A DNA stretch of 50,787 nt, taken from contig NZ_RKME01000037.1 in assembly GCF_003797825.1 (NCBI RefSeq), positions 1 to 50,787 of the forward strand. The letters run 5' to 3'. The notes under the pieces are model-generated. The model was not told the DNA's origin. It did no database searches and was given only the letters and a program-made list of their open reading frames with translations. Shown here one piece after another: positions 41,611 to 49,895 of this stretch. A program made the translations under genes and the position numbers. This DNA comes from Gordonia sp. OPL2 (GTDB lineage Bacteria; Actinomycetota; Actinomycetes; Mycobacteriales; Mycobacteriaceae). Within the stretch, counting starts at the first letter, position 1. Every line of letters starts with the position of its first letter.

Positions 41611-42144
41611 ATGTCGCGTCGCGTGGTGCTGATCCGCGCGGTCAACGTCGGTGGCGCCAAGCTCCCCATGGCCGATCTGCGTGCCATGGCCGAAGAGCTC
41701 GGCGCCACCAACGTCTCGACCTACATCGCGTCGGGAAACCTGCTGTGCGAACCACCCGGTGCGGCAGCGACTTTCGATCGCGCACTGGAGAAGGCGATCA
41801 CCGAGCGATTCGGATACTCCCGCGAGGTCATCAGCCGCTCCCGTGACGAGCTGGCCGCGGCGCTGCAGGCGCATCCCTTCGAGGTGTCGGAGCCGAAGTT
41901 CTCCTACGTCTACTGTCTGACCGGTGTGCCGGCCGCCGACAAGGTGGCGGCCTTCGCCGAGCGGCAGTTCGGCTCCGACGAATTCACCGTCATCGGCAAC
42001 GATCTGCACATCCGGTACGTCGAGGGCGCCGGCGTCTCCAAGCTCACCGCGCCCGTCATCGCCAAGGGGCTGGGCGTCCAGGGCACGGGCCGCAATCTGA
42101 AGACCGTCCAGAAGCTGATCGACCTGGCAGATCAGGACGCCTGA
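41611..42144 (+). CDS. DUF1697 protein
   Basis: A 177-aa member of DUF1697: it starts MSRRVVLIRAVNVGGAKLPMADLRAMAEELGATNVSTYIASGNLL, the highly conserved block of the family, and ends VSKLTAPVIAKGLGVQGTGRNLKTVQKLIDL. The family has no firmly assigned function. GAGGAGGACC precedes ATG 41611. Repeat family A copies begin straight after the stop. Confidence 0.9.
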   Translation: MSRRVVLIRAVNVGGAKLPMADLRAMAEELGATNVSTYIASGNLLCEPPGAAATFDRALEKAITERFGYSREVISRSRDELAAALQAHPFEVSEPKFSYVYCLTGVPAADKVAAFAERQFGSDEFTVIGNDLHIRYVEGAGVSKLTAPVIAKGLGVQGTGRNLKTVQKLIDLADQDA

Positions 42145-42150
42145 AGTTCC

Positions 42151-42294
42151 GGTCCCTGAGGAGCGATCCCGCAAACCCGGTCCCTGAGGAGCGAGCTTGC
42201 GAGCGTCACGAAGGGCCGTCGCTACCCCGACCCCTGACCAGCGAGCCCGCCCAACCCGGTCCCTGAGGAGCGAGCTTGCGAGCATCACGAAGGG
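42151..42294. repeat. Repeat family A cluster between convergent genes
   Basis: Full copies at 42177-42215 and 42257-42294 begin CCGGTCCCTGAGGAGCGAGC. Partial copies lie at 42151-42172 and about 42225-42252. The last copy supplies the stop codon and final residues (AGPS) of the ClC gene on the other strand. Confidence 0.85.
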
Positions 42295-43667
42295 CCGGCC
42301 ACACCACCCCGCGCACCCCCGACCCCACGCTCGAGCATCCGCACCCGCAGGGCGTCGTAGATCGGCGGTGAACGCAGCAGCGACGCGATCACCACCGCCA
42401 TCGCACCGGAGACGAGCATCGGGATCGTCACCGAGGTCACCGCGGTCATCTCGATCACCAGCACCAGCCCGGTGAACGGCGCCCGGACGATCGCCGCGAA
42501 CAGCGTGGACATCCCGACGAGCGCGAACGCGATGGTCAGATCCTGATCGAGGCCGGGCACCACGACTTCGGTGATGCGGCCGGCGACCACACCCATGAGG
42601 GCGCCCAACGCGAGGATCGGGGCGAAGATGCCACCCGGTGTACCGGCGGCATAGGAGATGGGCCCCAGGACGAAACGCACCGCGACATAGAGGATCACCG
42701 CCGGCAGCGCGAAGTGCTGCCCGGTCAGGATCAGATGTGCGAGAACGTCTCCGCCGCCGACGACATCGGGTTCGGCGAACAGCAGTATTCCGACGACCCC
42801 ACCGATGACGCCCGCCTTCACCACCGCGGGTATCCGGCCGATGCTGTCGAATATGTCCATGCAGGACAGGATCAGCCGGTTGTAGACGACGCCGAGCAGA
42901 CCGACGGCGAGGCCGAAGACGACGAAGATCGGCACCGTCGTGAGCGAAGGCGCGGAGACGTTCCCGACGTGCGGGAAGTCCGGTTGGTCACCGAGGACGA
43001 GTCGACTGGCCCCGACCCCGATGGCGACCGCCACCATCGTCACGACCGCCTCGCGCAGCCGGAACTTCTTGGCGACCTCTTCGAAGATGAAGAAGACCGC
43101 GCTGATCGGTGCGTTGAACGCGACCGCGAGTCCGGTGCCCGACAGCACGGTCTGCAGCAAACGGATCTCGTCGATCGCGAGTCGTGCCCATCGCCCGGCT
43201 GCCGCACCGATCGCCGCCGCCATGTGCACCGTGGGTCCCTCCCGACCGAGGACCATTCCCGCGGCACCGATGGACAGCAGACCACCGACGAACCTCGCGG
43301 GAACCACCGACAGCGGCGGCGGATCGGCCTCACCGCGGTCGACGGCCTCCACGTGCTGGATGCCGCTGCCCGCCGACAACGGCTGCCATCGGGCGATCGC
43401 GGCCGCGGCGGCCGCCGCAACAGCGGAGACGGCGACCGGCACCAACCACGCCCAGGTCGCGTGTCCGTGCGACCAGTCGACGAGGTCGCCGCGCCAGGCG
43501 TCGATGTGTTCGAGCAGCCAACGGAACGCGCCACCGAGGAAACCCGCGACGGCGCCGGCGATCAGGGCCAGCAGCAGGATGACCCACAGTGTGCGACCGG
43601 TGAGGAGATCGTCGTCGACGCCGGCGTCGCCGGCCGGTTCGTCGTGGCCGTGGGAGTCGTCGACCAT
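42285..43667 (-). CDS. ClC-family chloride/proton antiporter
   Basis: A 460-aa membrane protein with about ten to twelve helices. ClC motifs are GSGIQ (usual GSGIP, Ser anion ligand), GREGPT with the gating Glu, the internal proton Glu in FIFEEVAKKF, and GTPGGIFAPILALG for the second anion-binding region. The presence of both glutamates favours a Cl-/H+ antiporter rather than a channel. No CBS domains follow. ATG 43667 begins a His/Asp-rich cytoplasmic tail. The gene follows 43705-44190 after 37 nt. The C-terminus is encoded inside a family-A repeat. Confidence 0.93.
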   Translation of the reverse strand: MVDDSHGHDEPAGDAGVDDDLLTGRTLWVILLLALIAGAVAGFLGGAFRWLLEHIDAWRGDLVDWSHGHATWAWLVPVAVSAVAAAAAAAIARWQPLSAGSGIQHVEAVDRGEADPPPLSVVPARFVGGLLSIGAAGMVLGREGPTVHMAAAIGAAAGRWARLAIDEIRLLQTVLSGTGLAVAFNAPISAVFFIFEEVAKKFRLREAVVTMVAVAIGVGASRLVLGDQPDFPHVGNVSAPSLTTVPIFVVFGLAVGLLGVVYNRLILSCMDIFDSIGRIPAVVKAGVIGGVVGILLFAEPDVVGGGDVLAHLILTGQHFALPAVILYVAVRFVLGPISYAAGTPGGIFAPILALGALMGVVAGRITEVVVPGLDQDLTIAFALVGMSTLFAAIVRAPFTGLVLVIEMTAVTSVTIPMLVSGAMAVVIASLLRSPPIYDALRVRMLERGVGGARGGVAGPS

Positions 43668-43704
43668 CAGCGGGCCCGCGTGCCCGCCGGGTAGCCGTGC
43701 CCGG

Positions 43705-44190
43705 TCATGCGCGGGCGAGTGCTGCGGTCACCTTCTCGAGATCGGTGAGCTGGGTGTCTTTCGGTGCCTCCCACAGCTTCTTCGGGAGCTCCTCGAGGAC
43801 GACGACGGCCGACTCGGCCGACGACAACCGGGCGCGCTTGTCGTCGTCGTCGGACAGTTCGGCGGCGGCGATGAGTTTGTCGTCGAGGTCGAAGACGGCG
43901 TCGTCGAGACGGTCTCGCGCCGCGACCAGGTCGGCGTCGTGCGGGATCGCCGGATTCGCATGCACATCGGCGATCGCGTATCGGATTCGCTGATGCAGCA
44001 ATGCTTCCGTCGAAGTCGCCGATGTCCAGTCCTCCGGGGCGCGTCCGGGTTTGCCGGGGACCAGGTCGGTGGAGCGCGCGAACGTCTTGACCCGCTTGTC
44101 GGAGTCCCAGGCGAACCACACCGCGCCGCCGAGGATGAACAGCGCGACCACGATGGTGATCACGATGACGACGATTGCGATCGTTCCCAT
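43705..44190 (-). CDS. Unknown single-span membrane protein
   Basis: A 161-aa protein with an N-terminal helix (IAIVVIVITIVVALFILGGAVWFAW, residues about 4-28) and an acidic, helical cytoplasmic part (LVAARDRLDDAVFDLDDKL..., EKVTAALARA). I do not recognise a family. ATG 44190 lies 6 nt after a TATGGT box, so its mRNA is probably leaderless. It is likely co-transcribed with the ClC antiporter gene downstream. Confidence 0.75.
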   Translation of the reverse strand: MGTIAIVVIVITIVVALFILGGAVWFAWDSDKRVKTFARSTDLVPGKPGRAPEDWTSATSTEALLHQRIRYAIADVHANPAIPHDADLVAARDRLDDAVFDLDDKLIAAAELSDDDDKRARLSSAESAVVVLEELPKKLWEAPKDTQLTDLEKVTAALARA

Positions 44191-44196
44191 GGGTCG

Positions 44197-44202
44197 ACCA
44201 TA
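44197..44202 (-). promoter_or_regulatory. -10 box for the 43705-44190 gene and ClC
   Basis: TATGGT on the leftward strand ends 6 nt before ATG 44190, and no Shine-Dalgarno sequence is visible. Confidence 0.55.
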
Positions 44203-44242
44203 GTCCTCGACGCCGGCGAGTCCTCGGAGGTCCGGGTGCGGG

Positions 44243-44803
44243 TCAGCGACGCGGCATCTGGCAGTATCGCTGCACCGGCAGCCACGGACCCAGCGAGCCG
44301 AAATCCGGCGCGCCGCTCTGGGTGGTCAGGTAGCGGTTCTGCACGGCCAGGGTCGCACCGATCAATCCACCACGCAGACCCCAGAATTCGACCAGGTGTC
44401 CGACCTCGAGTCGGGCACGGACCTTTCCGGTCCAGACGTATCCGCCGCGGAATTGGACCGGCTTGGCGGGCAGGACCTGTTGCCAGCCCGACCAGCGTGT
44501 ACCCGGCATCTGCACCGCCTTGCCGTCGATGATGCGAACCACCTTGGTGCGGACGTTCGCGCCCGTCGTGCGTCCGGGGGCGAGGACGGTGAACTGCGCG
44601 TCCCGGGCGGTCAGTCCGTTCGGTGACAGGCGGCAGTCCGCCTGTTTGGCCAGCATGACCGCGCCGGTCTGGCCGCGTTTGATGTCGATCTGGGCGTTCG
44701 CCGGCGCGGCGAGAGCACCGACTCCGAGGATCACCGCAAGTACTGCGCCGACCGTGATCGATCGGGCACGACCGCGCGAACGAGGGAAGGGAGAAGAGGT
44801 CAT
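44243..44803 (-). CDS. Secreted protein of unknown function
   Basis: A 186-aa protein with a clear signal peptide (basic RSRGRARS, then ITVGAVLAVILGVGALAAP, cleavage near ANA-Q at residue 38). The mature part has two cysteines (QADCRLS and QRYCQMP) that could form a disulphide, and Trp/Gly-rich segments such as MPGTRWSGWQQ and VGHLVEFWGLRGG. I do not recognise the family. AAGGAGG lies 6 nt before ATG 44803, which decides the start over an upstream in-frame ATG at 44884. Confidence 0.82.
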   Translation of the reverse strand: MTSSPFPRSRGRARSITVGAVLAVILGVGALAAPANAQIDIKRGQTGAVMLAKQADCRLSPNGLTARDAQFTVLAPGRTTGANVRTKVVRIIDGKAVQMPGTRWSGWQQVLPAKPVQFRGGYVWTGKVRARLEVGHLVEFWGLRGGLIGATLAVQNRYLTTQSGAPDFGSLGPWLPVQRYCQMPRR

Positions 44804-44902
44804 GATCCGCCTCCTTGGGGCGATCGACGACACCTTCCTCGACGCTAGCACCGCGCGCTCACGCCCACAGCCCGTTGCCGGCACCGCACCCCGACCGCAC
44901 GC

Positions 44903-45391
44903 TCAGCGCGAATCCGCACGCACCGCCGCCGCATTGACCCGGGTGAGGACGGAATGCAGTTCTTCCAGATCGGCCAGGTCGACCCCGAGGGCGTCGACGA
45001 CGGCCGGCGGGATGTCGAGCGCCTGCCGACGCAGGGCACGACCCGGTTCGGTCAGCGCGATGTCGACGTTGCGCTCATCGTCACCGCGACGCTGCCGGAC
45101 GACGAGGCCGGCGGTCTCGAGTCGCTTCAGCAACGGCGACAGTGTCGCCGAATCCAGTTGCAGCACTTGACCGATGTCCTTGACTGCGCGCGGCGACTGC
45201 TCCCACAGCGCGAGCATGACCAGGTACTGCGGATGAGTGAGCCCGAGCGGCTCGAGCAGTCGCCGGTAGATCTTGAGGACCGACCGGTTGGCGACGGCGA
45301 GCGCGAAACACACCTGCCGCTCGAGCAGGAGCGGATTGTCGCCGAGTGCGGGGTCGTCGACGATCGGGTCGTCGGTCACCTTGCCCGTCAT
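44903..45391 (-). CDS. MarR-family regulator, OhrR-like
   Basis: A 162-aa winged-helix protein. It has LLLERQVCFALAVANRSVLKIYRRLLEPLGLTHPQYLVMLALWE, the helix-turn-helix LQLDSATLSPLLKRLETAGLV and the wing RQRRGDDERNVDIALT. The Cys in QVCFAL matches the reactive cysteine of OhrR, the organic-hydroperoxide sensor, and Tyr residues expected to interact with it (KIYRR, HPQY) are present. No ohr gene is adjacent, so the target may be elsewhere. The start is ATG 45391 (alternative GTG 45379). A dyad and a TAGACT -10 box lie upstream. Confidence 0.85.
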   Translation of the reverse strand: MTGKVTDDPIVDDPALGDNPLLLERQVCFALAVANRSVLKIYRRLLEPLGLTHPQYLVMLALWEQSPRAVKDIGQVLQLDSATLSPLLKRLETAGLVVRQRRGDDERNVDIALTEPGRALRRQALDIPPAVVDALGVDLADLEELHSVLTRVNAAAVRADSR

Positions 45392-45426
45392 CGTTCGCAC
45401 ACCCCTCGTCGTCGGTCGTGACGTCG

Positions 45427-45455
45427 AGTCTACAACTTTGATCGTGCGCGATTGA
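45427..45455 (-). promoter_or_regulatory. Promoter and dyad of the MarR/OhrR-like gene
   Basis: TAGACT on the leftward strand (45427-45432) predicts a start near 45420. TTGATCGTGCGCGATTGA (45438-45455) is an imperfect palindrome (14 of 18 positions) between the -10 and -35 regions, suited to autorepression. Confidence 0.45.
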
Positions 45456-45482
45456 TTGGTGCGCCATCGGTGCGCTCGGTGG

Positions 45483-45860
45483 TCAGGAGGTGGGGGTCTG
45501 GAACTCCGGCTGATCGATGATGCGCACCCACGAGCCGTCGTCCTGCCGGGCGACGACCTGCGCGCGTGCACCGGCGCCGTCGCGTGGCGGAGTGGAGGTG
45601 AGGGCCAGGTCATCACCGAAATACAGTGTCGGGAGCGGTGTCTCGGGGGTGAATGTGGGGCGGTGTTCGAGCACCGACGCCCACAGCTCGCGGATGGCCG
45701 ACCGACCGCGGGTCACCTGCCCCGGCGGGTACGCCATCACGGCATCCGGGTGGTAGAGCGACGCGACGGCATCGGCGTCGCCGGCGTTCGAGAACTCCAC
45801 GAACAGGCGGGTGATCTCCTCGGGCGTGGTCGCCACGGGTACGGACTTCTTGTCGGTCAT
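45483..45860 (-). CDS. SnoaL-like/NTF2-fold protein
   Basis: A 125-aa small alpha+beta barrel protein of the ketosteroid-isomerase/SnoaL-like superfamily: EEITRLFVEFSNAGDADAVASLYHPDAVMAYPPGQVTRGRSAIRELWASVL, then beta-rich C-terminus with DGSWVRIIDQPEF. Catalytic residues cannot be assigned with confidence, and many members have no known activity. AAGGAGAC precedes ATG 45860. It is divergent from a LysR regulator, which probably controls it. Confidence 0.88.
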   Translation of the reverse strand: MTDKKSVPVATTPEEITRLFVEFSNAGDADAVASLYHPDAVMAYPPGQVTRGRSAIRELWASVLEHRPTFTPETPLPTLYFGDDLALTSTPPRDGAGARAQVVARQDDGSWVRIIDQPEFQTPTS

Positions 45861-45941
45861 GACGTCTCCTTCGGTCGGTTCCCGCGTCGGCGGGGCTTGT
45901 GTGTTCTCCATCGACAATGCCGACGACGGCACGAGAAGTCC

Positions 45942-45977
45942 AACTGATTCAGACGATGAAAAGTATCATCATCAGTT
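45942..45977. promoter_or_regulatory. Nested dyad between the SnoaL-like and LysR genes
   Basis: AACTGAT (45942-45948) pairs with ATCAGTT (45971-45977), and inside them GATGA (45955-45959) pairs with TCATC (45966-45970). The right edge touches the LysR ATG at 45978. This is the expected layout of a LysR site that represses its own gene. Confidence 0.65.
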
Positions 45978-46871
45978 ATGGACTTGCGTCAACTCGAGTA
46001 CTTCGTCGCGGTGGCGACCGACGCCAACTTCACCAGCGCCGCCACTCGCGTCCACACCACCCAGCCCAACATCAGCGCGCAGATCCGCGGACTCGAACGG
46101 GAGCTCGGGGCGCCGCTGTTCGATCGCGCCGGGCGACGGGTCGCACTCACCGACGCCGGACGTGCGGCACTCCCGGCAGCTCGGGACGCGCTCGCCGCCG
46201 CAGACTCGGTGCGGCAGGCGGTTGCCGATGTGAATCAGTTGCTCCGCGGGAACCTGGCCGTCGGCATGGTCGACGGATGCACGGTGCGGCCGCTGTTCGC
46301 CGCGCTCGGCGAGTTCCGGACAACGCATCCCGGCGTCGGGCTGTCGCTGACGGAGGCCGCGTCCGATCTGCTCGTCGAAAGGGTCATGCGCGGCGAGCTC
46401 GACGTCGCGCTCGCCGGGTACGCGGGCGATCTGCCCGACGGCATCGAGGAGTTCGCCGTCGTCCGCGAGCGGGTCGTCGCGGTTGTCCCGCATGGACACC
46501 CACTCGCGACGCGCACCGCGGTGTCGTTGCGGGATCTGCGCGACGCCACCGTCGTCGGGCTGCCGCGCGGCGCCGGCATCCGGGCCGCCTTCGACCGCGA
46601 CAGCGGTGATGTGCGGATCACGCTGGAGGCGTCGTCGCCCGACGCCGTCGTCGAACTCGTCGCCTGCGGCCTCGGTGTGGGAATCCTGAGCGAGTCGATC
46701 GCGGCCGACCGCGCGGATGTCGTGGTGGGCAAGCCGATCCGCGGCGTCGACGATCGCGCGTCTCTCGGATTCGTGTGGCGTGCCACCGCCGGACCCGCGG
46801 TCCGGGCATTCATGGACCTGGCCCGGGCGGCGTTCGGACCCGGTGGATCTCAGGCGGCAGCGGCGGGTTGA
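45978..46871 (+). CDS. LysR-family transcriptional regulator
   Basis: A 297-aa LysR regulator: the winged helix-turn-helix MDLRQLEYFVAVATDANFTSAATRVHTTQPNISAQIRGLERELG is followed by a two-lobed effector domain (RGNLAVGMVDG to the C-terminus). It probably controls the divergent SnoaL-like gene and itself through the dyad at 45942-45977. The inducer is unknown. Its last 22 nt overlap the convergent membrane gene. Confidence 0.93.
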   Translation: MDLRQLEYFVAVATDANFTSAATRVHTTQPNISAQIRGLERELGAPLFDRAGRRVALTDAGRAALPAARDALAAADSVRQAVADVNQLLRGNLAVGMVDGCTVRPLFAALGEFRTTHPGVGLSLTEAASDLLVERVMRGELDVALAGYAGDLPDGIEEFAVVRERVVAVVPHGHPLATRTAVSLRDLRDATVVGLPRGAGIRAAFDRDSGDVRITLEASSPDAVVELVACGLGVGILSESIAADRADVVVGKPIRGVDDRASLGFVWRATAGPAVRAFMDLARAAFGPGGSQAAAAG

Positions 46872-47605
46872 GCCTCCTGGCCGTCGTCGGTCGGGCGGCC
46901 GGCGACGAGGTCCTCGACGTCGAGACCCCAGGAGCCGTAACGCTTGTCGAAGGCCTCGGCACGCACTCGTGCTCGCTCACGCTTCTCGGTCGAATAGCGT
47001 TTGCGCGCCCACCGGGACCGCGGTCGGGCGAGCCGGATGGCCCCGATCCAGGCGACCGGCGCGATGAACGCGCCGATGGCCGCGGTCGAGTACTTCCCCT
47101 TGGCCACGCAGATCAGGAGACAGCCGATCGTGATCGGCAGATTCAGCGAGAGCGCGATGGGTCCGATCGTCACCGTGTCGTCGGCGTCGGAGCGCAGGGG
47201 ATTCAGTCCCAGCACGGACAGACCGAGCCCGGCCATCGTCAGACACACCACCTGCACCGACAGCTGTCCCTCGCGCGACCAGTAGACGTCCTCGAGATGC
47301 AGGATGAGCGCGAACTCGTCGAGCACCAGCGAGGTCCCGATGCCGATCATGACCGCGCTGATCTCCGCGCCGGGCCGCGCACCGTCGACGGCCACCGAGA
47401 CGAATGCACCGGCGACGGTCAGGATGATGCCGGGCACCGCGTGGTGGATGTGCACCCCGCCCCGCACATTGTTCTTGAAGGGCCCCTTGCCCGCACGGAT
47501 GAGGCGGGTGATCAACCGCGTCGTCAGGAAGGTGATCACGAACGACAGGAAGAGCAGGAACAGCGGGAGTCGGTCGCCGGTGATGTCGGCGGTCTCGAAA
47601 TGCAC
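46850..47605 (-). CDS. Integral membrane protein with HIHH and EDVYW motifs
   Basis: A 251-aa protein with about six hydrophobic helices and a basic C-terminal tail. A KNNVRGGVHIHHAVPGI loop and DEFALILHLEDVYW place several His, Asp and Glu residues near the membrane, suggesting a metal or heme site. I recognise the pattern as a conserved actinobacterial hypothetical but know no function. The gene overlaps the end of the LysR gene by 22 nt in antisense. It starts at ATG 47605. Confidence 0.8.
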   Translation of the reverse strand: MHFETADITGDRLPLFLLFLSFVITFLTTRLITRLIRAGKGPFKNNVRGGVHIHHAVPGIILTVAGAFVSVAVDGARPGAEISAVMIGIGTSLVLDEFALILHLEDVYWSREGQLSVQVVCLTMAGLGLSVLGLNPLRSDADDTVTIGPIALSLNLPITIGCLLICVAKGKYSTAAIGAFIAPVAWIGAIRLARPRSRWARKRYSTEKRERARVRAEAFDKRYGSWGLDVEDLVAGRPTDDGQEAQPAAAA

Positions 47606-47648
47606 GGGTCGTGTCCCCGATCAGCTCGTGACGCGGGCGGGTCGGGAG

Positions 47649-48071
47649 TCAGGCCGTCGGAGCGGTGAGGCCGGTCCGACGCTGTTCGATGATCAGGCAG
47701 CGGTCCTCGACGTAGCTCAGGCCGGCCTCCTCGGCGATCGCACGCGCTTCGGGCGACCGGATCCCCAGTTGCAGCCAGAGCGCGGAGGCGCCGGCGGCGA
47801 CGGCCTGTCGCGCGACCTCGGCGGCATCCTCCGACGGGCGGAAGACGTCGACCAGACCGACCTGCTCGGGGATGTCGGCGAGGGTGCGGTACACCTTCTG
47901 TCCGACGATCTCGTCGGCGTGCGGGTTGACCGGGATGATCCGCCAGCCGTGCTCGGCCATGTAGGCCGGGACCTCGTTGGCCGCCTTCGACGGATTGGCG
48001 CTCGCACCGACGACCGTGATCGTGTCGTAGGTGCTCAGGATCTGTTCGACGACCTCGTCAGTGCTGCTCAT
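47649..48071 (-). CDS. CoA-binding domain protein (YccU-like)
   Basis: A 140-aa Rossmann-type protein: ITVVGASANPSKAANEVPAYMAEHGWRIIPVNPHADEIVGQKVYRTLADIPEQVGLVDVFRPSE, then LWLQLGIRSPEA and EDRCLIIEQRR. This is the stand-alone CoA-binding domain related to the first domain of succinyl-CoA synthetases. Its partner or reaction is unknown. ATG 48071 follows TAAGCT by 6 nt, so the mRNA is probably leaderless. Confidence 0.92.
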   Translation of the reverse strand: MSSTDEVVEQILSTYDTITVVGASANPSKAANEVPAYMAEHGWRIIPVNPHADEIVGQKVYRTLADIPEQVGLVDVFRPSEDAAEVARQAVAAGASALWLQLGIRSPEARAIAEEAGLSYVEDRCLIIEQRRTGLTAPTA

Positions 48072-48077
48072 GTTTCG

Positions 48078-48083
48078 AGCTTA
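48078..48083 (-). promoter_or_regulatory. -10 box for a leaderless CoA-binding protein mRNA
   Basis: TAAGCT on the leftward strand lies 6 nt before ATG 48071. Confidence 0.55.
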
Positions 48084-48175
48084 GGGCGTCGTCGGCGAAT
48101 CGTCCGGCAGAGTGCGACCGATCCGACGGGGACCCCGCTGATCCGGCCGCGGGCAACGACGGGCACCCTCGACAG

Positions 48176-48955
48176 GTGACGACCTGGGAACTGCTCGCCG
48201 TCCTGCTCGCCGGAGTCGGGGCGGGCGCGATCAATGCCGTGGTGGGCAGCGGGACACTGATCACGTTCCCGACGCTGGTCGCCTTCGGGGTGCCGCCGGT
48301 GACCGCGACCATGTCCAACGCCATCGGTCTCGTCGCGGGTGGTGTGTCAGGGACGTGGGGCTACCGTCGTGAGCTCGAGGGACAGTGGCCGCAGCTGCGC
48401 TGGCAGATACCGGCGTCGTTCACCGGCGCGGTGGTCGGCTGCTGGCTGCTGCTGCACCTGCCCGAGACGGTGTTCGAGGCGATCGTGCCGGTCCTACTGG
48501 TCGCGGCCCTGATCCTCGTCGTCGCGCAGCCCAGAATCCAGAAGTGGGTGGGCCTGCGATCGGTCGGCCCCGGGCACGACGCACCGGCGCTGAGCGGCAC
48601 CCGGATCGCGCTGATGGTGATCGGCACCTTCGCGGTCGGGATCTACGGCGGCTATTTCACCGCCGCCCAGGGCATTCTGCTGATGGGGGTGCTCGGCGTG
48701 GTCGTACCGGATCACCTGCAGCGGATGAACGCCGCGAAGAACCTGCTGTCCCTGGTCGTCAATGTCGTGGCCGCCGTCGTGTACACCGCGGTCGCCTTCG
48801 ACCGGATCGACTGGGCGGCAGCCGGTGTGATCGCCGTCGGCTCGCTCGCCGGCGGCGTGATCGGAGCCCGCTACGGGCGACGACTGTCCCCCGGCGCACT
48901 CCGCGCGATCATCGTCGTCGTCGGCTTGATCGGGCTGTGGCGACTGCTTGCCTGA
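48176..48955 (+). CDS. TauE/SafE-type (TSUP) membrane transporter
   Basis: A 259-aa permease with about eight hydrophobic helices and the two TSUP half-motifs: GVGAGAINAVVGSGTLITFPTL near the N-terminus and YGGYFTAAQGILLMGVLG in the middle. The family moves sulfite, sulfonates, sulfolactate or other organic anions; the substrate here is unknown. It begins at GTG 48176, with no clear Shine-Dalgarno; CACCCT upstream may be a weak -10 box. It is convergent with the PPK2 gene. Confidence 0.9.
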   Translation: MTTWELLAVLLAGVGAGAINAVVGSGTLITFPTLVAFGVPPVTATMSNAIGLVAGGVSGTWGYRRELEGQWPQLRWQIPASFTGAVVGCWLLLHLPETVFEAIVPVLLVAALILVVAQPRIQKWVGLRSVGPGHDAPALSGTRIALMVIGTFAVGIYGGYFTAAQGILLMGVLGVVVPDHLQRMNAAKNLLSLVVNVVAAVVYTAVAFDRIDWAAAGVIAVGSLAGGVIGARYGRRLSPGALRAIIVVVGLIGLWRLLA

Positions 48956-48973
48956 CCCGCTCGGCCATCGGAC

Positions 48974-49858
48974 TCAGAACGGTGTCGGGATCTGGGTGAC
49001 CGCCAGATGGGGACTGACGTAGTCGCTGCGCTTGCGTTCGGGCAGTTCGATGTCCGGTGCCTCGAGCGGCGTGTACGGGATCTGGTCGAGCAGATGCGTG
49101 ATGATGTTCAGCCGACCACGCTTCTTGTCGTCGGTGCGCGCGACATACCAGGGCGCCCATCCGGTGTCGGTGTATCGGAACATGTCGTCACGGGCGCGGG
49201 TGTAATCGTCCCAGTGGGTGTAGGACTTCACGTCCATCGGCGACAGCTTCCAGTACTTGCGCGGATCCTCGATGCGACTCTGCAACCGGAGGGTCTGCTG
49301 CTCCTGGCTCACCTCGAGCCAGTACTTGATCAGGATGACACCCGAACGCACGACCGCCCGCTCGAACTCCGGGCAGTCGGCAAGGAACTGTTCGGACTGT
49401 TCCTCGGTGCAGAATCCCATCACCCGTTCCACACCCGTGCGGTTGTACCAACTGCGATCGAAGATCACGACCTCACCGGCAGCCGGCAGGTGCGGGACGT
49501 AGCGCTGCAGGAACATCTGCGACTTCTCACGCTCGGTCGGGGTCGGCAGCGCCACGACGCGGAACACGCGCGGACTGACCCGCTCGGTGATCGCCTTGAT
49601 CGTGCCGCCCTTGCCCGCGGTGTCGCGACCCTCGAAGATCACACAGACCTTGGCGCCGGTGGACTTCACCCACTCCTGCATCGCGACCAGCTCCGCATGC
49701 AGCTCCTTCAGCTGCTTGCGGTACTCCTTGTTCTTCATCGGAGGTGCTGTTGCAGAGTCGTTCTCACCGGCCGTCGTACCGACGACGTCCTGACCGGACC
49801 GCCCGTGCCCGTGCTTCTTCGGATGCGACTTCGCCGACTTCTTCGACTTCTTGCCCAT
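48974..49858 (-). CDS. ppk2: Polyphosphate kinase 2 (PPK2 family)
   Basis: A 294-aa polyphosphate:nucleotide phosphotransferase. The Walker A form typical of PPK2 is FEGRDTAGKGG, the Walker B/lid region is VIFDRSWYNRTGVERVMGFC, and RIEDPRKYWKLSPMDVKSYTHWDDYTRARDDMF and APWYVARTDDKKRGRLNII follow. The single-domain layout fits class I enzymes, which phosphorylate nucleoside diphosphates with polyphosphate. The first 45 residues are Lys/Ser/His-rich (MGKKSKKSAKSHPKKHGHG) and could bind polyphosphate. The start is ATG 49858; TAGCAT lies 8 nt upstream. Confidence 0.94.
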   Translation of the reverse strand: MGKKSKKSAKSHPKKHGHGRSGQDVVGTTAGENDSATAPPMKNKEYRKQLKELHAELVAMQEWVKSTGAKVCVIFEGRDTAGKGGTIKAITERVSPRVFRVVALPTPTEREKSQMFLQRYVPHLPAAGEVVIFDRSWYNRTGVERVMGFCTEEQSEQFLADCPEFERAVVRSGVILIKYWLEVSQEQQTLRLQSRIEDPRKYWKLSPMDVKSYTHWDDYTRARDDMFRYTDTGWAPWYVARTDDKKRGRLNIITHLLDQIPYTPLEAPDIELPERKRSDYVSPHLAVTQIPTPF

Positions 49859-49895
49859 GCGCGGAGATGCTACGGCAGCCCGAGCGAGGGGATGG

